This document shows, piece by piece, positions 56,970 to 64,000 of a stretch of 64,000 nt of DNA. The notes under the pieces are model-generated. The model had not been told where the DNA came from, did no database searches, and saw nothing but the letters and a program-made list of their open reading frames with translations. The position numbers and the translations under genes were made by a program. Position 1 is the stretch's first letter; each line of letters begins with the position of its first letter. The stretch comes from Pseudomonas bohemica (GTDB taxonomy: Bacteria; Pseudomonadota; Gammaproteobacteria; Pseudomonadales; Pseudomonadaceae): positions 80,238 through 144,237 of the forward strand of contig NZ_NKHL01000107.1 of NCBI RefSeq assembly GCF_002934685.1, given 5' to 3'.

Positions 56970-59900
56970 TCAATTACTGCTTGAGTTCAACGCTTCGGTC
57001 AGCGCAGCTTCGACTTCGCTCGCACTCACACGCAGCGGTTTGTCAGCATCACGGCGACGCTTACGCTCGCTGTGATATGCCAGACCGGTACCGGCCGGAA
57101 TCAGACGACCCACAACCACGTTTTCTTTCAAACCGCGCAGATAATCGCGCTTGCCGGTTACCGCCGCCTCGGTCAGAACGCGAGTGGTCTCCTGGAAGGA
57201 AGCCGCCGAGATGAACGATTCGGTGGACAACGATGCCTTGGTGATACCTAGCAGCACACGAGTGAATTTCGCAATGAATTTCTCGTCCTGTGCCAGACGC
57301 TCGTTCTCAACCAATACATGCGTCAACTCCATCTGGTCGCCCTTGATGAAGGTAGAGTCGCCCGACTCGCTGATCTCGACCTTGCGCAACATCTGACGAA
57401 GGATCGTTTCGATGTGCTTGTCGTTGATCTTCACGCCTTGCAGGCGGTAAACGTCCTGAATCTCGTTGACGATGTATTTCGCCAGAGCGCTGACACCCAG
57501 CAAACGCAAGATGTCGTGCGGATCGCTAGGGCCGTCGGAGATAACCTCACCGCGGTTCACCTGCTCACCTTCGAAGACGTTCAGGTGACGCCATTTTGGA
57601 ATCAGCTCTTCGTACGGATCGCTACCGTCGTTCGGAGTGATCACCAGACGACGCTTGCCCTTGGTCTCTTTGCCAAAGGCGATCGTACCGCTGACTTCCG
57701 CCAGGATCGATGCTTCCTTCGGGCGACGCGCTTCGAACAAGTCGGCAACGCGCGGCAGACCGCCGGTGATGTCACGGGTCTTGGAAGTCTCTTGCGGGAT
57801 ACGGGCGATAACATCACCTACGCCCACTTGAGCACCGTCCGCGACACCGACCAGGGCGTTCGCCGGCAGGAAGTACTGAGCCGGTACGTCAGTACCTGGC
57901 AACAGCAGATCCTTGCCATCGATACCTACCATCTTCACAGCAGGGCGAATATCTTTGCCTGCCGCAGGGCGATCTTTGGCATCCAGTACTTCGATGTTGG
58001 TCAGACCGGTCAGTTCGTCCGTCTGGCGCTTGATCGTAATACCCTCTTCCATGCCCACGTACGTCACGGTACCTTTCATTTCGGTAACGATCGGGTGAGT
58101 GTGCGGGTCCCACTTGGCCACGATAGAGCCAGCGTCGACCTTGTCGCCTTCCTTCACCGAGATCACTGCACCATAAGGGAGCTTGTAACGCTCGCGCTCA
58201 CGACCGAACTCATCGGCGATCGCCAGCTCACCGGAACGCGATACCGCGACCAGGGCGCCGTCGAGACGCTCAACATGCTTCAGGTTGTGCAGGCGGACGA
58301 TACCCCCGTTCTTCACCTGAACACTGTCGGCTGCGGAAGTACGGCTTGCCGCACCACCGATGTGGAACGTACGCATGGTCAGTTGGGTACCCGGCTCACC
58401 GATCGACTGAGCAGCAATAACGCCGACAGCTTCACCAATGTTCACCTGGTGACCACGAGCCAGATCGCGACCGTAGCACTTGGCGCAGATCCCGTGACGT
58501 GTTTCACAGCTGATTGGCGAGCGCACGATCACTTCGTCGATGCTGTTCAGCTCGATGAATTCGACCCACTTCTCGTCGACCAGGGTGCCGGCCGGAACGA
58601 TGACGTCTTCGGTACCAGGCTTGAACACATCACGCGCAATTACACGACCCAGTACACGCTCACCCAGAGGCTCGACGACGTCGCCGCCTTCGATGTGCGG
58701 AGTCATCAGCAGGCCCTGTTCGGTACCGCAGTCGACTTCGGTCACTACCAGATCCTGCGCCACGTCTACCAGACGACGGGTCAGGTAACCGGAGTTCGCA
58801 GTTTTCAAGGCGGTATCCGCCAGACCTTTACGAGCACCGTGAGTCGAGATGAAGTACTGGAGTACGCTCAAGCCTTCTCGGAAGTTCGCAGTGATCGGCG
58901 TCTCGATGATCGAGCCGTCCGGCTTGGCCATCAAGCCACGCATACCGGCCAGCTGACGAATCTGTGCTGCGGAACCCCGCGCACCGGAGTCGGCCATCAT
59001 GTACATCGAGTTGAACGACTCTTGATCCACGGTATCGCCATGACGGTCGACAACCTTCTCTTTCGAGAGGTTGGACATCATCGCCTTGGACACTTCGTCG
59101 TTGGCCTTGGACCAGAGGTCGATCACCTTGTTGTACTTCTCGCCCTGGGTTACCAGGCCGGATGCGTACTGACTTTCGATCTCTTTAACTTCTTCAGTAG
59201 CGGCGTCGATGATGCGAGCTTTCTCATCCGGGATAACGAAGTCGTTAACGCCGATGGAAACACCCGAGATCGTCGAGTAGGCAAAACCGGTGTACATCAG
59301 CTGGTCAGCGAAGATCACGGTCTCTTTCAGACCAACCACGCGGTAGCACTGGTTGATCAGCTTAGAAATCGCCTTTTTCTTCATTGGCTGGTTGACCACG
59401 TCGTAAGACAGGCCAGCCGGAACCACCTGGAACAGCAACGCACGGCCGACAGTGGTGTCGACGATACGAGTATTGGTAACACTGCCGCCATCACGATCGT
59501 TCACGGTTTCGTTGATACGAACCTTGATTTTCGCGTGCAGTGCAGCTTCGCCGGCGCGGAACACGCGGTCGACTTCCTGCAGATCCGCGAAGATACGGCC
59601 TTCGCCCTTGGCGTTGATCGCTTCACGGGTCATGTAGTACAGACCCAATACAACGTCCTGCGACGGAACGATGATTGGCTCACCGTTGGCTGGCGACAGA
59701 ATGTTGTTGGTCGACATCATCAGCGCGCGCGCTTCGAGCTGGGCTTCCAGCGTCAGCGGTACGTGAACGGCCATTTGGTCACCGTCGAAGTCGGCGTTGT
59801 ATGCCGCACAAACCAGCGGATGCAGCTGTATTGCCTTACCTTCGATCAACACCGGTTCAAACGCCTGGATACCGAGACGGTGAAGGGTAGGTGCCCGGTT

Positions 59901-61169
59901 GAGCAACACTGGGTGTTCGCGAATCACTTCGGCGAGAACGTCCCAGACCTCTGGCAGCTCACGTTCGACCATCTTCTTGGCAGCCTTGATGGTGGTCGCC
60001 AGGCCACGCATTTCCAGCTTGCCGAAAATGAACGGCTTGAACAGCTCGAGAGCCATCTTCTTCGGCAGACCGCATTGGTGCAGACGCAGGGTCGGACCTA
60101 CGGTAATTACCGAACGACCCGAGTAGTCAACGCGCTTACCGAGCAAGTTCTGACGGAAGCGACCTTGTTTACCCTTGATCATGTCAGCCAGGGATTTCAA
60201 AGGACGCTTGTTGGAACCGGTAATTGCGCGACCGCGACGACCGTTATCGAGCAGCGCATCCACAGCTTCCTGCAGCATACGTTTTTCGTTGCGCACGATG
60301 ATGTCCGGAGCGGACAGATCCAGCAGGCGCTTCAAACGGTTGTTACGGTTGATCACCCGGCGATACAGATCGTTGAGGTCGGAAGTCGCGAAACGACCGC
60401 CATCCAGTGGGACCAGTGGACGCAGATCTGGCGGCAGAACCGGCAGAACGGTCAACACCATCCACTCAGGCAGGTTGCCGGAACCCTGAAAGGCTTCCAT
60501 CAACTTCAAGCGCTTGGACAGCTTCTTGATCTTGGTTTCGGAGTTGGTTTGCGGAATTTCTTCGCGCAGACGCCCAATCTCGTGCTCCAGATCGATAGCG
60601 TGCAGTAGTTCGCGCACAGCCTCGGCGCCCATACGGGCGTCGAAGTCATCACCGAACTCTTCGAGGGCTTCGAAGTACTGCTCGTCGTTCAGCAGCTGAC
60701 CTTTTTCAAGGGTGGTCATGCCTGGATCGATAACGACATAGCTCTCGAAGTAGAGAACGCGTTCGATATCACGCAGGGTCATGTCCATCAGCAAGCCGAT
60801 ACGGGACGGCAGCGATTTCAAGAACCAGATGTGGGCAACCGGCGATGCCAGTTCGATGTGAGCCATACGCTCACGACGGACCTTGGCCAGTGCAACTTCA
60901 ACGCCGCACTTCTCGCAGATCACACCACGATGCTTCAAGCGCTTGTACTTACCGCACAGGCACTCGTAATCCTTTACCGGGCCAAAGATCTTGGCGCAGA
61001 ACAGGCCGTCACGCTCAGGCTTGAACGTACGGTAGTTGATGGTTTCCGGCTTTTTAACTTCACCGAACGACCACGAACGGATCATCTCAGGCGATGCCAA
61101 TCCGATACGGATGGCGTCGAACTCTTCGACTTGCCCCTGGTTTTTCAGCAAATTCAGTAGGTCTTTCAA
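56970..61169 (-). CDS. rpoC: DNA-directed RNA polymerase subunit beta'
   Basis: 1399 residues. The N-terminal zinc module is [20 protein letters not shown], with zipper and lid regions after it. The catalytic Mg loop [12 protein letters not shown] is near residue 460, with the bridge helix/trigger loop region further on. The second zinc site has [20 protein letters not shown] (near 890). It ends [15 protein letters not shown]. It starts 63 bp after the rpoB stop and is transcribed with it. Confidence 0.99.
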   Translation of the reverse strand: MKDLLNLLKNQGQVEEFDAIRIGLASPEMIRSWSFGEVKKPETINYRTFKPERDGLFCAKIFGPVKDYECLCGKYKRLKHRGVICEKCGVEVALAKVRRERMAHIELASPVAHIWFLKSLPSRIGLLMDMTLRDIERVLYFESYVVIDPGMTTLEKGQLLNDEQYFEALEEFGDDFDARMGAEAVRELLHAIDLEHEIGRLREEIPQTNSETKIKKLSKRLKLMEAFQGSGNLPEWMVLTVLPVLPPDLRPLVPLDGGRFATSDLNDLYRRVINRNNRLKRLLDLSAPDIIVRNEKRMLQEAVDALLDNGRRGRAITGSNKRPLKSLADMIKGKQGRFRQNLLGKRVDYSGRSVITVGPTLRLHQCGLPKKMALELFKPFIFGKLEMRGLATTIKAAKKMVERELPEVWDVLAEVIREHPVLLNRAPTLHRLGIQAFEPVLIEGKAIQLHPLVCAAYNADFDGDQMAVHVPLTLEAQLEARALMMSTNNILSPANGEPIIVPSQDVVLGLYYMTREAINAKGEGRIFADLQEVDRVFRAGEAALHAKIKVRINETVNDRDGGSVTNTRIVDTTVGRALLFQVVPAGLSYDVVNQPMKKKAISKLINQCYRVVGLKETVIFADQLMYTGFAYSTISGVSIGVNDFVIPDEKARIIDAATEEVKEIESQYASGLVTQGEKYNKVIDLWSKANDEVSKAMMSNLSKEKVVDRHGDTVDQESFNSMYMMADSGARGSAAQIRQLAGMRGLMAKPDGSIIETPITANFREGLSVLQYFISTHGARKGLADTALKTANSGYLTRRLVDVAQDLVVTEVDCGTEQGLLMTPHIEGGDVVEPLGERVLGRVIARDVFKPGTEDVIVPAGTLVDEKWVEFIELNSIDEVIVRSPISCETRHGICAKCYGRDLARGHQVNIGEAVGVIAAQSIGEPGTQLTMRTFHIGGAASRTSAADSVQVKNGGIVRLHNLKHVERLDGALVAVSRSGELAIADEFGRERERYKLPYGAVISVKEGDKVDAGSIVAKWDPHTHPIVTEMKGTVTYVGMEEGITIKRQTDELTGLTNIEVLDAKDRPAAGKDIRPAVKMVGIDGKDLLLPGTDVPAQYFLPANALVGVADGAQVGVGDVIARIPQETSKTRDITGGLPRVADLFEARRPKEASILAEVSGTIAFGKETKGKRRLVITPNDGSDPYEELIPKWRHLNVFEGEQVNRGEVISDGPSDPHDILRLLGVSALAKYIVNEIQDVYRLQGVKINDKHIETILRQMLRKVEISESGDSTFIKGDQMELTHVLVENERLAQDEKFIAKFTRVLLGITKASLSTESFISAASFQETTRVLTEAAVTGKRDYLRGLKENVVVGRLIPAGTGLAYHSERKRRRDADKPLRVSASEVEAALTEALNSSSN

Positions 61170-61232
61170 GGCCTTTCCTCCTGGCGGAGCAGAGAGTGTT
61201 CATACCGACCCACTCTCGATTCGCGTCACGTG

Positions 61233-64000
<2,768 letters not shown>

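Noticed and set aside
57318..60608. 1096-codon open frame on the plus strand
   Set aside because: Exactly antisense to rpoC, whose protein is fully recognisable. Strong codon bias in highly expressed genes removes stops from the opposite strand. No ribosome site or known domain was seen.

Overview
The window is a stretch of Pseudomonas chromosome, G+C rich and densely coded. Gene order and protein sequences (OprG, the heme-less bacterioferritin BfrA/FtnA, RibA/RibBA/RibD, the rpoBC-str-S10-spc-alpha block) all point to that genus. REP doublets of fluorescens/syringae type and the absence of katA beside bfr suggest the P. fluorescens/P. syringae side of the genus rather than P. aeruginosa. This is inferred from memory of those genomes, not from a search. 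No rRNA, tRNA, CRISPR array, insertion sequence or prophage was seen.

Region 1 (1-5200): a LysR regulator cut by the window edge is divergent from a zinc-free alcohol dehydrogenase/quinone reductase homologue. The isoprenoid operon xseB-ispA-dxs follows. Region 2 (5200-8200): a BtuB-type TonB receptor converges with a BtuF-like cobalamin-binding protein. Region 3 (8200-15900, minus strand): nrdR-ribD-ribE-ribBA-ribH-nusB-thiL-pgpA-(solute-binding protein)-ribA. This holds the whole riboflavin pathway from GTP, with thiamine phosphate kinase, a phospholipid phosphatase and an antiterminator. The RibA half of RibBA has lost its zinc cysteines, and the free-standing RibA keeps them.

Region 4 (15900-24600): a YbaY-type lipoprotein, a methyltransferase, a CnoX/YbbN chaperedoxin and a small conserved unknown protein. 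Then comes a zinc-limitation operon (ZrgA/DUF2796, MacB-type ATPase, FtsX-type permease, DUF3299) behind a Zur-like palindrome, then oprG behind an Anr/FNR-like box, then two sugar-nucleotide short-chain dehydrogenases. Regions 1, 3 and 4 largely follow P. aeruginosa PA4042-PA4069. Region 5 (24700-32800) is a less conserved junction: the giant helicase Lhr, an MscS-family channel, and a TetR regulator with a DUF1348/NTF2-like protein. Region 6 (32800-38400): ssb, a YajR-like MFS transporter, uvrA and bfr.

Region 7 (38600-64000, minus strand): the transcription-translation superblock rpoB(partial)-rpoC, rpsL-rpsG-fusA-tuf, S10, spc (with secY) and alpha (with rpoA). Four good sigma-70 promoters (before rpsL, rpsJ, rpsH and rpsM) and several hairpins break it into transcription units that differ from the classical E. 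coli divisions.

Seven REPINs (inverted REP pairs, about 90 bp each) of two sequence families lie only in intergenic gaps of the first 30 kb. Most of the window is housekeeping. The best leads are the ZrgA-ABC-DUF3299 system, the degenerate RibA domain, the terminator/promoter modules inside the ribosomal cluster, and the palindrome sitting inside the tetR core promoter.
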